39,843 nt of DNA from Paenibacillus caseinilyticus (lineage in GTDB: Bacteria; Bacillota; Bacilli; Paenibacillales; NBRC-103111): contig NZ_JAQAGY010000040.1 of the NCBI RefSeq assembly GCF_027533645.1, positions 1 through 39,843 of the forward strand, written 5' to 3'. Under the pieces are notes generated by a model. The model did not search any database, was not told where the DNA came from, and was given only the letters and a program-made list of their open reading frames with translations. Within the stretch, counting starts at the first letter, position 1. Every line of letters starts with the position of its first letter. Positions 15,114 to 22,116 of this stretch are shown in pieces. The position numbers and the translations under genes were made by a program.

Positions 15114-16526
15114 ATGTCCAATACGGTAATCGTCATCAACCATAGGCAGCTGGCTTGGCTGATCGGATCCATGATGACCGGGGGCGGGCTGATAGCCGTC
15201 CAGCATGAGCTTGTCAAGATAGCCAAGATGGATGCCTGGTTCTCCTACCTGCTGCCAACCTTCTACGTCCTGCTGATCGCCTTTGTGCTGGCCCAGCTCT
15301 CGAGACGGTTCCCTCAAATGAATCTGTTCGAGATCATCATGAAAGTATTCGGCCGGATAGCCGGGACCCTTGTCAATCTGCTGCTCGTCGCCCACCTGTG
15401 GATGATCCTGATGAGGGATACCCGGGCGCTCAGTAAGTTCATCAATACGATGCTGCTGCCCAACACGCCGGAAGAAATCCTGGTAACGCTCCTGTTCCTG
15501 CTCCTGATGTTCTATGGACGGACCAGCGTGGAAGTGATCGCCCGGGTGAATGATCTGTTCTTCCCGCTGTTCTTCTGCGTGATTATACTGCTGCCGCTAC
15601 TCTTGTCCAACGAGCTCAACAAGTACCTGATTCAGCCGGTATTGACCAGCGAACCGCTCCAGCTATGGTACACGAACATACTGGGCATCGGCTGGTACGG
15701 CGACCTGCTGCTTGTCGGCGCGTTCCTGCATACGATATGGAATGCCAAGCAGCTGCAGTCCGCCTTCCGTCACGGCTCGATCATCGCCACCTGCCTGCTG
15801 AGCCTCTTCCTCTTTATGGAGATTGTGGTGCTGGGGCCTTCGATGCCGGCCAACATGATTTATCCGAATTACATGCTCGTGCAGCATATCCATGTGACCG
15901 ATTTTCTCGATCGGATCGACCTTGTGATTCTCAGCATCTGGTTTCCGATTCTGGCCTGCAAGATCATTCTGACCTACCTGGCCTTGCTGACAGGGCTGGC
16001 CAGCCTGCTCAGGCAGAGAGACTATACCTTCATCAACTCGCCGGTCTCCCTGCTTCTGCTGCTCACTTCGCTGCTCGCCTTCAAAAGTACGACCGAGGTG
16101 CATGCCTTCGGCAACTACAGCTCGCCGGTGATCATTCTCGCCTACCAGCCGCTGCTGCTGGCCGCCCTGCTGATCGGCATGCGCCGGTTCCCGGTGAGGC
16201 CCGAGACCGAGAACCCAAACAGCAGCAGCGGCGAATCTTCGTCGAAGCCCCGCAGCAGCAACAGCATCCGGAGCGGCGGCGGGGGAGGCGGCAGTCCCGG
16301 AGCCCGCATGCAGCAGGGGTTCAAGCGCGTTACGTACGGCCATCTCGTCTGGTCAAGCAACGGTCTGCTGGCGCTCAGCGCCCTGTTCGTGGGAGCCGGC
16401 TTGCTGCTGGGCAAGTCGTACGCTCCCGTAGGCGTGGCTGGAGCCATCGGCTTTACCGTCTGCCTGCTGCTGTCCCTGCTCACCACGCATCTGGAGATGA
16501 AGCGGGCTGCCCAGCCTCAATCTTAG
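15114..16526 (+). CDS. Spore germination permease, GerB family, with extra C-terminal two-helix tail
   Basis: This is the B subunit of the germinant receptor, an APC-fold membrane protein that binds the nutrient in characterised receptors. Residues 1 to about 360 form the usual ten-helix GerB core (INHRQLAWLIGSMMTGGG, then many helices). The frame then continues with a low-complexity linker (about 364-414) rich in Ser, Gly and Arg, including six consecutive Gly, and two more predicted helices (about 415-435 and 437-461). The family norm is near 365 residues, so this 470-residue form is about 105 longer. The start at 15114 has AAAGGA upstream. The open frame before it overlaps the D gene and is not used. 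No frameshift is seen at the join. Confidence 0.92.
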   Translation: MSNTVIVINHRQLAWLIGSMMTGGGLIAVQHELVKIAKMDAWFSYLLPTFYVLLIAFVLAQLSRRFPQMNLFEIIMKVFGRIAGTLVNLLLVAHLWMILMRDTRALSKFINTMLLPNTPEEILVTLLFLLLMFYGRTSVEVIARVNDLFFPLFFCVIILLPLLLSNELNKYLIQPVLTSEPLQLWYTNILGIGWYGDLLLVGAFLHTIWNAKQLQSAFRHGSIIATCLLSLFLFMEIVVLGPSMPANMIYPNYMLVQHIHVTDFLDRIDLVILSIWFPILACKIILTYLALLTGLASLLRQRDYTFINSPVSLLLLLTSLLAFKSTTEVHAFGNYSSPVIILAYQPLLLAALLIGMRRFPVRPETENPNSSSGESSSKPRSSNSIRSGGGGGGSPGARMQQGFKRVTYGHLVWSSNGLLALSALFVGAGLLLGKSYAPVGVAGAIGFTVCLLLSLLTTHLEMKRAAQPQS

Positions 16527-16627
16527 AATCTCAAGAATGACCATCGATCCCTCCCAGGCCCACCCGTTACCTAACTGTATGCCTGGCGGCCGGGATTCTT
16601 GACTGTCACAGCATGAAAGGAGTTCCC

Positions 16628-17641
16628 ATGAATTTCAAGTGGTTTCGCAACAAGCTGACCTTCGTGATTATTCCTGAAGCCAACGGCAGCGTGGTCCGGG
16701 TCAATCTCTCCCGCGGCCTCATTGGAGGCGCCCTGCTGCTTACGGTGCTGCTCGTCGGAGCGGCGGGTTTCATTTATTTCCGGCACCTGCACTCCACCGC
16801 TTCGGCCTACCTCCGGACGTCGGAGCTGAACGGACGGACAGCCCGGCTCGAGCAGGACCTGAAGGGCAAGAACGCGGCGATCGAGCAGCTTCAAAACGAG
16901 CTGCATTCCTTGTCCAAGCAGGCGGATCAAGTCCACACCAAGATGGAAGAAATGAAACGGCTTGAACAGGAGCTCAAGAAGCTTGCTCCCGGGAGTGTGC
17001 CGGCCTCCAGCGGCAAAAACGGGGCACCGGCCGTCTCGGCCGCAGCCGGCTCCGGCGCGGCGGGTGGTATGGGCGGACCGGCCATCCCCGTCACAGCTAA
17101 AGATATGCAGGCTCTCGCGAACGTGACGGAAGCCCGGTATCAGGAGCTCGAGCAGGAGATGACCCGGCTGCAGGGGCATTTGACCCAGTCCAAACAGATT
17201 CTGCAGGAAAAGCTGGAGCGGCAGCGGCGGACGCCTAGCCTCTGGCCGACGCTCTCGAAGATCGTGACCTCGCCTTACGGGTACCGCAAGGATCCGTTCA
17301 CGAAGAAGCTCAGCTTCCACCGCGGCATCGATATCGCAGGCCGGATGAACGACCCGGTCTATGCAGCAGCTGGCGGGGTAGTACAGGAAGTCGGGTACGA
17401 CAAGCTCCATGGGCACAACGTAATCCTGGAGCATGCCGGCGGCCTGCGGACCTGGTATATGCATCTGAACAGCGCTTCCGTACGCAAAGGCCAGGCGGTG
17501 GACAAGGGCCAGCCGATCGGCAAACTCGGCACCACCGGCCGCAGTACCGGACCGCACCTGCATTATGAGATCCAAATGGGCGGCAAGAGCACCGATCCTG
17601 CCCCTTACCTGCCTGTCCAACATCGAAAGGAGAATGATTGA
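16628..17641 (+). CDS. Membrane-anchored LytM-type (M23) peptidase
   Basis: This is a cell-wall endopeptidase candidate of 337 residues. A short cytosolic start is followed by one membrane helix (about 34-57), a coiled coil (about 68-120, Gln/Glu/Leu-rich), an Ala/Gly-rich linker (about 120-150), a second coiled coil (about 165-200) and a C-terminal M23 domain. The domain starts TSPYGYRKDPF. Its zinc ligands are visible: H231 and D235 in HRGIDIAG and the H310-L-H312 pair in GPHLHYEIQMGG. It therefore looks catalytically competent rather than a degenerate scaffold. The start at 16628 has AAAGGAG six bases upstream. The bactofilin gene follows directly. Confidence 0.92.
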   Translation: MNFKWFRNKLTFVIIPEANGSVVRVNLSRGLIGGALLLTVLLVGAAGFIYFRHLHSTASAYLRTSELNGRTARLEQDLKGKNAAIEQLQNELHSLSKQADQVHTKMEEMKRLEQELKKLAPGSVPASSGKNGAPAVSAAAGSGAAGGMGGPAIPVTAKDMQALANVTEARYQELEQEMTRLQGHLTQSKQILQEKLERQRRTPSLWPTLSKIVTSPYGYRKDPFTKKLSFHRGIDIAGRMNDPVYAAAGGVVQEVGYDKLHGHNVILEHAGGLRTWYMHLNSASVRKGQAVDKGQPIGKLGTTGRSTGPHLHYEIQMGGKSTDPAPYLPVQHRKEND

Positions 17642-17642
17642 C

Positions 17643-18050
17643 ATGCTGAAATCCTTGTTAGGCAAGAAAGGCCGGAACCTGCGAGCCGGTACAGCCGTGA
17701 CGCTGATCGGTGAGGGCTGCGAGATCGAGGGCGTGCTCCGCTCGGAGGCCGACCTGCGCATAGAAGGTGAGTTCAACGGAGTGCTCCAAGCTGCAGGGGA
17801 AGTCGCTATCGGCGAAAGAGGGCGTGTGCGGTCGACGGATCTGAAGGCGCGCGACGTGGTGATCGCCGGCCGGCTGGAGGGGCGTGTGGAAGCCGAAGGG
17901 CGCGTGCGCATCACTTCGACAGGGAAGCTCATCGGAACGGTCCGCGCGTCCGTGCTTATGATCGAGCAGGGCGCGGTGTTCCAGGGTCAGAGCGAGATGT
18001 ACGAAGAGGCGCGGCAGGAAGATGCGCCTTTGGCGATCGCCATGATATAA
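17643..18050 (+). CDS. Bactofilin
   Basis: Bactofilins polymerise into nucleotide-free beta-helical filaments that localise cell-wall enzymes. The 135-residue protein has the hydrophobic/glycine repeat of the family: TLIGEGCEIEGVLRSEADLRIEGEF, then GEVAIGERGRV, DVVIAGRLEGRVEAEGRVRI, and LIGTVRASVLMIEQGAVFQG. The start at 17643, ten bases after AAAGGAG, is one base after the peptidase stop. An ATG at 17635 overlaps the stop but is too close to the ribosome site. The pairing with an M23 peptidase resembles the CcmA-Csd1 system of Helicobacter, where both shape the wall. Here partnership is inferred from gene order. Confidence 0.92.
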   Translation: MLKSLLGKKGRNLRAGTAVTLIGEGCEIEGVLRSEADLRIEGEFNGVLQAAGEVAIGERGRVRSTDLKARDVVIAGRLEGRVEAEGRVRITSTGKLIGTVRASVLMIEQGAVFQGQSEMYEEARQEDAPLAIAMI

Positions 18051-18167
18051 TAGGGTGAAAAGCTTGCATGTTTTGGGTAAAAGAGGATAGCCCCTTCGGC
18101 GCAAACGGCCCGAGGTTCTTTTGCGGCAAAACATCCCAAGCCAGGACAGAGTAGGAGTAGAGAGCCC

Positions 18168-18920
18168 ATGACGAAGCAGACGATCTTGTTTGATATGGAC
18201 GATACGCTGATTCACTGCAACAAATACTTCGATTTGGTTGCCGAACAGTTCGCCGATCAAATAGAAGCGTGGTTCCACGGATACCATCTGTCTATCGATG
18301 AAGTCAAAAAGAAACAATCCGAGATCGACTTGGAGCGCGTGCTCGTAAGCGGGTTTGCCCCAGATCACTTTCCGCAGTCGTTCGTGGATACGTATGAATA
18401 TTATCTCAACCTGACGGGCCGGGCCCGCAGCGATAAGGAAATCGAACGGCTCCGGGAGCTCGGGGCTTCCGTCTACGGACACAGCATTGAGCCTTATCCC
18501 TATATGGAAGAAACGCTTCGCGCCCTGCAGGCTGAGGGCCACGAGCTGCATCTGTATACGGGCGGGGAGCCGGCGATCCAGATGCGTAAAGTAACCGAAG
18601 GCGGCCTTCAGCGCTTCTTCGCCACCCGCATTCACATCACCCGCCACAAGAACGCCGAATTCCTCGAAAGCCTGGTCCGCACCCACGGCTGGGATCGGAA
18701 GCACACCTGGATGATCGGCAATTCGATGCGGACGGATATCAACCCCGCGTTAAAGTGCGGCCTACATGCGATCTTCATGCCGGCCGAGCAAGAGTGGGTG
18801 TACAATCAGGTGGAACTCGAGACGGAACCCTCCGGCGCATTCTTCACCCTGCCGGGGCTGAACGCCATCCCGGAGGCCATCCGCAGTTATACGGAGCCCA
18901 AGGCGGCCGCGAACGGCTGA
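18168..18920 (+). CDS. HAD-superfamily hydrolase
   Basis: This is a probable phosphatase of 250 residues with all HAD motifs. Motif I is DMDDT (nucleophile D9, acid D11), motif II is LYTGG near 125, the motif III lysine is in RHKNAEF near 160, and motif IV is MIGNSMRTDINPAL near 183-196 (a GNS variant of the usual GDS). A helical cap (about 18-100) lies between motifs I and II. The start at 18168 follows GAGTAGGAG. It stands alone with a terminator downstream. The substrate is unknown. HAD families are too varied to predict it. The 117-bp gap before it holds only a weak hairpin (about 18083-18122), perhaps ending the bactofilin transcript. Confidence 0.9.
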   Translation: MTKQTILFDMDDTLIHCNKYFDLVAEQFADQIEAWFHGYHLSIDEVKKKQSEIDLERVLVSGFAPDHFPQSFVDTYEYYLNLTGRARSDKEIERLRELGASVYGHSIEPYPYMEETLRALQAEGHELHLYTGGEPAIQMRKVTEGGLQRFFATRIHITRHKNAEFLESLVRTHGWDRKHTWMIGNSMRTDINPALKCGLHAIFMPAEQEWVYNQVELETEPSGAFFTLPGLNAIPEAIRSYTEPKAAANG

Positions 18921-18938
18921 GCCGCTTGCAGGCGAGCC

Positions 18939-18975
18939 AAAAAGGACCCTCACCGGAGAGAGGTCCTTTTGTTTT
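18939..18975 (+). terminator. Terminator of the HAD hydrolase gene
   Basis: A 9-bp stem AAAAGGACC/GGTCCTTTT (18940-18948 with 18962-18970) is followed by GTTTTG. It begins about 20 bp after the stop. Confidence 0.85.
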
Positions 18976-19183
18976 GTCACGGGGCAGCGCCCGGAAGAAA
19001 ATTCGCATGGTTAATCTTCAGCTCCATCAACCGTTCTGGCTGTTCCAGACGGAGATGCCACAGTTCCGCGACGCGGCATCATAATCCCCTCTCCCTCCCG
19101 CCTCTTGGTGATTACAGCCATAAATGATGACCCTCATGAATATAGTAAGAACAAGAGGCCTTGAAGAGAGGAGTCCGGAGCGA

Positions 19184-19687
19184 ATGAGAAAACCCAAAGA
19201 ACTGGTATACCGCAGCAGCCGATACGGGTTTACCCTGCGTCTTCCCGCATGGTGGCGCAGCTTCTGTGTCGTCAGCCGTTCGAAACGCGACCCGGAGACG
19301 GAATATGAAGCGCATTTTGAGTTCAAATATAAAGGGAAAGTGTATGAGGATATTTTTGCCCTGCTCGTGTACCGGATGACCCTTAAGGAGTGGAAAGAAA
19401 AAGGGTATGACGAATCCCCGCTGACCTTCGTAGCGCAGCATGACGGACGGATCTTCGCGGCACTGACACCGGAAGAGCTGCCCTATGCCTTCTATGACAA
19501 GAAAACGGGCGATTACAATTACAAGAAGTACGGCAGCGCCATCTCGCTGCTCAAACGGATGGTGAACAGCGACGTCCCCCGGATCCTGAAGTCCGTCCGG
19601 TTTGCCCGCAGGAGCGTCACGATGAGATCGGTACCGTACCGTTCGCGTAAAGTATGGCCGATCAGAGGGCGCTGTAGGCGCAAATAA
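19184..19687 (+). CDS. Uncharacterised protein with a GFTLRLPAWW motif
   Basis: I do not recognise this 167-residue protein by name. It starts RKPKELVYRSSRYGFTLRLPAWW, then EAHFEFKYKGKVYEDIFALLVYRM, and WKEKGYDESPLTFVAQHDGRIFAAL. The pattern (GF-x-x-x-LP-x-x-W, later I-F-x-L-x-V) recalls small domains found mostly on secreted Bacillus lipoproteins that contain GFSFxLPxxW. This copy has no signal peptide or lipobox and so looks cytosolic. The C-terminus is very basic (RFARRSVTMRSVPYRSRKV). Start chosen at 19184: GAGAGGAG is about 10 bases upstream. An in-frame start at 19124 lacks one. Stand-alone, with terminators on both sides. Confidence 0.7.
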   Translation: MRKPKELVYRSSRYGFTLRLPAWWRSFCVVSRSKRDPETEYEAHFEFKYKGKVYEDIFALLVYRMTLKEWKEKGYDESPLTFVAQHDGRIFAALTPEELPYAFYDKKTGDYNYKKYGSAISLLKRMVNSDVPRILKSVRFARRSVTMRSVPYRSRKVWPIRGRCRRK

Positions 19688-19737
19688 AGCCTGCTGCTGC
19701 CCGGCTGGCTGGCATGCCGGAATGCACGATGCTATCA

Positions 19738-19781
19738 ACAAAAAACAGCCTGGCGGATCAATCCGCAGGGCTGTTTTTTTG
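19738..19781. terminator. Bidirectional terminator
   Basis: Arms AAAAACAGCC (19741-19750) and GGCTGTTTTT (19769-19778), with an inner GCGGAT/ATCCGC stem, sit between converging genes ending at 19687 (plus) and 19798 (minus). A-run and T-run on either side make it work both ways. Confidence 0.9.
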
Positions 19782-19797
19782 CGCTGAACGGGGGAGA

Positions 19798-20451
19798 TCA
19801 GGAAAACCATCGCCCCGACCGCTCGGCATCCCGCTTCTTCTTCTTCGCGTACTTCTGCACCCGGGATAGCATGACCGGCTCATCGGGCGCTTCCTGAGGG
19901 GACGCCGAAGGCTGCCGGTGCAAGTCCCCCGGCTCCTCCATGGAGGCCGCCGCTGCGCTCTCCTGCCGGCCGAGGTCGACGGAGGGCAAAGGCTCCAGAG
20001 GCTCCGCGGCTTCCGGCGGCACGGCCGGCTCCTGCCGATCCGCAGTCCGCTCTGCCACTGACACCTCGTCCCCTTCCCCAGGCGCGTCCGGTTCGTGCGC
20101 GGACCCTTCAACGGACAAGCCCTCTGCGTCCGGGGTCAGGGGCCACTCTGCCACGCGGGCAGGGGAGGTCTCACCGCCGGATACCGGTTCAGGCAGCGGC
20201 ACAGGGTTCTGCCGGGCGGGAGCCTGAACCGGTGCCGCCTCGTTCTCCTGCCGCTCCAATCGGCTCAGCCGCTCATTCAAGACCCATACCGCCTGACGGA
20301 GCTCGGCTACCTCATAGCGCAGTGCTTCGATGTCCGAATCCCCCGGCCCCACGCCTCCCGCTTCTTCTTCCTCCCATGGCCACTCCTCGGATTGCTCCAG
20401 CAATGCCTTCCACTCTTCCGCCGTTAACAGCTCTTTGGGATCCTTGCGCAC
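19798..20451 (-). CDS. Acidic, low-complexity protein with a short coiled coil, unknown function
   Basis: The 217-residue protein starts with GTG at 20451, with GGAAGGGGG six bases upstream. The N-terminus LTAEEWKALLEQSEEWPWEEEE is a Trp/Glu-rich segment. Residues about 38-68 (IEALRYEVAELRQAVWVLNERLSRLE) form a heptad coiled coil. Residues 70-185 are a Pro/Ala/Glu-rich, probably disordered stretch, and the end (VQKYAKKKKRDAERSGRW) is strongly basic. No family is recognised. The layout (helical N-terminus, disordered spacer, basic tail) suggests a scaffold or adaptor, but that is only a guess. It follows gltD on the same strand and has its own TATAAT upstream. Confidence 0.7.
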   Translation of the reverse strand: MRKDPKELLTAEEWKALLEQSEEWPWEEEEAGGVGPGDSDIEALRYEVAELRQAVWVLNERLSRLERQENEAAPVQAPARQNPVPLPEPVSGGETSPARVAEWPLTPDAEGLSVEGSAHEPDAPGEGDEVSVAERTADRQEPAVPPEAAEPLEPLPSVDLGRQESAAAASMEEPGDLHRQPSASPQEAPDEPVMLSRVQKYAKKKKRDAERSGRWFS

Positions 20452-20489
20452 CCCGATGCCCCCTTCCGTTACTTGCAGACCGTACCGCG

Positions 20490-20518
20490 ATTATACAATA
20501 GGACGGGGGCTGCACTCC
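20490..20518 (-). promoter_or_regulatory. Possible sigma-A promoter of the acidic protein gene
   Basis: The minus strand carries a perfect TATAAT (20490-20495) about 40 bp upstream of the GTG start, with only a weak -35 (TGGAGT, 18-bp spacer). A dyad GGGGCTGC/GCAGCCCC (about 20505-20556) spans the region and may be an operator, or may end the gltBD transcript, although no T-run follows it. Confidence 0.35.
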
Positions 20519-20616
20519 ACAAATTTTCACCAAAAAGAGGAAAAGGAGCAGCCCCGGCCTTCTGCCAGAACGTGCCCCCTCTAATTCACTTGCTCATTCC
20601 TGCTGCCTCAACTCCG

Positions 20617-22101
20617 TCACGGCAGATTCGTAGAACCCATGAGAAAGCGGTCAACCTCCCGGGCCGCCTCGCGCCCCTCATGGATCGCCCACACGACCAG
20701 ACTCTGTCCGCGCCGCATATCGCCGGCGGCGAATACGCCCTCGGCGCTCGTCGCATAGCGTCCGTATGCCGCTTTGGCATTCGACCGCTCGTCGCGTTCA
20801 ACACCGAGCGCATCGAGCACCGGGCTCTCCGGGCCGGTGAAGCCCATCGCCAGCAGCACGAGCTGGGCCGGGTACACCTGCTCGCTGCCCGGCACCTCGA
20901 CCGAGACGAAGCGGCCCGCCTCGTCCCGCTGCCAATCAATGAGCACCGTGTGCAAGGCCTTCACCTGGCCGGCTTCATCCCCTTCGAACCGCTTCGTACT
21001 GATGAGATACCTGCGTGGGTCCGCCCCCTGGCGTGCAGCCGCTTCCTCTTGGCCGTAGTCGGTCTTCAGCACCTTGGGCCACTCCGGCCACGGATTATCT
21101 GCCGTTCGGGTCTTCGGCGGGCGGGGCAGAATCTCGAACTGCGTCACGCTGCGGCATCCATGCCGGATCGAGGTGCCCACGCAGTCGGTCCCCGTGTCTC
21201 CGCCGCCGATGACGACGACGTCCTTGCCTTCCGCGGACAGGAAGGCCCCGTCCGCATGAGCGGAGTCGAGCAGGCTCTTCGTATTGCGCGAGAGGAATTC
21301 CATCGCAAGGTGGATGCCTCCGAGCCCGCGGCCCTCGATCCGCAGGTCCCTGCCCTGCGTGGCCCCGCCGCAGAGGACGACCGCATCGTAGTCCTGTCGG
21401 AGCTGTGCCGCCGGGAGATCCCGGCCGATCTCCGTGCCGGTGACGAAGACGACGCCCTCGGCCGCCAGCAGGTCGATCCGGCGCTGGACCACCGCTTTGT
21501 CGAGCTTCATGTTCGGGATGCCGTACATGAGCAGGCCACCCGCACGGTCCGCCCTCTCATAGACGGTTACACTGTGGCCCGCCGCATTAAGCTGCGCCGC
21601 GCAAGCGAGTCCTGACGGGCCCGACCCCACGACCGCGACGGTTCTGCCCGTCCGCGTTGCCGGAGGCTGCGGCGACACCCAACCTTCCGCGAAGCCTTTG
21701 TCGATGATCGTCTTCTCGATGTTCTTGATCGTCACAGGGGTGCCGTGCAGCCCCACGGTGCAGGACCCCTCGCAGGGGGCCGGACAGACCCGCCCGGTGA
21801 ACTCCGGGAAATTGTTCGTCTTATGCAGCCGCTCCAGCGCTTCCCTCCACTGTCCCCGGTAGATGAGGTCATTCCATTCGGGGATAAGATTCTGCACCGG
21901 GCAGCCTGCTGCCATGCCGCTGAGCAGCGTGCCTGTATGGCAGAAGGGGATGCCGCAGTCCATACACCTGGCGCCCTGCTGCTGGAGCTTAATCTCCGGC
22001 ATGGGAATCGAGAACTCCTGCCAGTGGGCGATCCGCAGCAGAGGAGCGTGTTCGATCGGCACCTCGCGCTCGTATTCCATAAACCCGGTCGGTTTTCCCA
22101 T
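20617..22101 (-). CDS. gltD: Glutamate synthase (NADPH) small subunit GltD
   Basis: GltD oxidises NADPH with FAD and passes electrons through iron-sulfur clusters to GltB. The 494-residue protein has the N-terminal Cys motifs CMDCGIPFC with CPVQN and VCPAPCEGSC (4Fe-4S), the FAD loop VAVVGSGPSGLACAAQL, the KTIIDKGFAEGWV segment before it, the NADPH loop VVVIGGGDTGTDC, and the C-terminal VFAAGDMRRGQSLVVWAI. Length is normal. It begins 15 bp downstream of gltB on the same strand. No clear terminator follows it. A 115-residue minus-strand frame at 22142 overlaps the start in another phase and is a shadow. Confidence 0.97.
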   Translation of the reverse strand: MGKPTGFMEYEREVPIEHAPLLRIAHWQEFSIPMPEIKLQQQGARCMDCGIPFCHTGTLLSGMAAGCPVQNLIPEWNDLIYRGQWREALERLHKTNNFPEFTGRVCPAPCEGSCTVGLHGTPVTIKNIEKTIIDKGFAEGWVSPQPPATRTGRTVAVVGSGPSGLACAAQLNAAGHSVTVYERADRAGGLLMYGIPNMKLDKAVVQRRIDLLAAEGVVFVTGTEIGRDLPAAQLRQDYDAVVLCGGATQGRDLRIEGRGLGGIHLAMEFLSRNTKSLLDSAHADGAFLSAEGKDVVVIGGGDTGTDCVGTSIRHGCRSVTQFEILPRPPKTRTADNPWPEWPKVLKTDYGQEEAAARQGADPRRYLISTKRFEGDEAGQVKALHTVLIDWQRDEAGRFVSVEVPGSEQVYPAQLVLLAMGFTGPESPVLDALGVERDERSNAKAAYGRYATSAEGVFAAGDMRRGQSLVVWAIHEGREAAREVDRFLMGSTNLP

Positions 22102-22116
22102 CCGTGCTCCTCCTCC

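Noticed and set aside
16571..17932. 453-residue minus-strand frame over the peptidase and bactofilin genes
   Set aside because: Shadow frame across two real genes; no start signal or motif.
19007..19084. 25-codon plus-strand frame MVNLQLHQPFWLFQTE after the HAD gene
   Set aside because: Ribosome site is weak, no promoter is seen, and it lies past a terminator; too little to support a gene.
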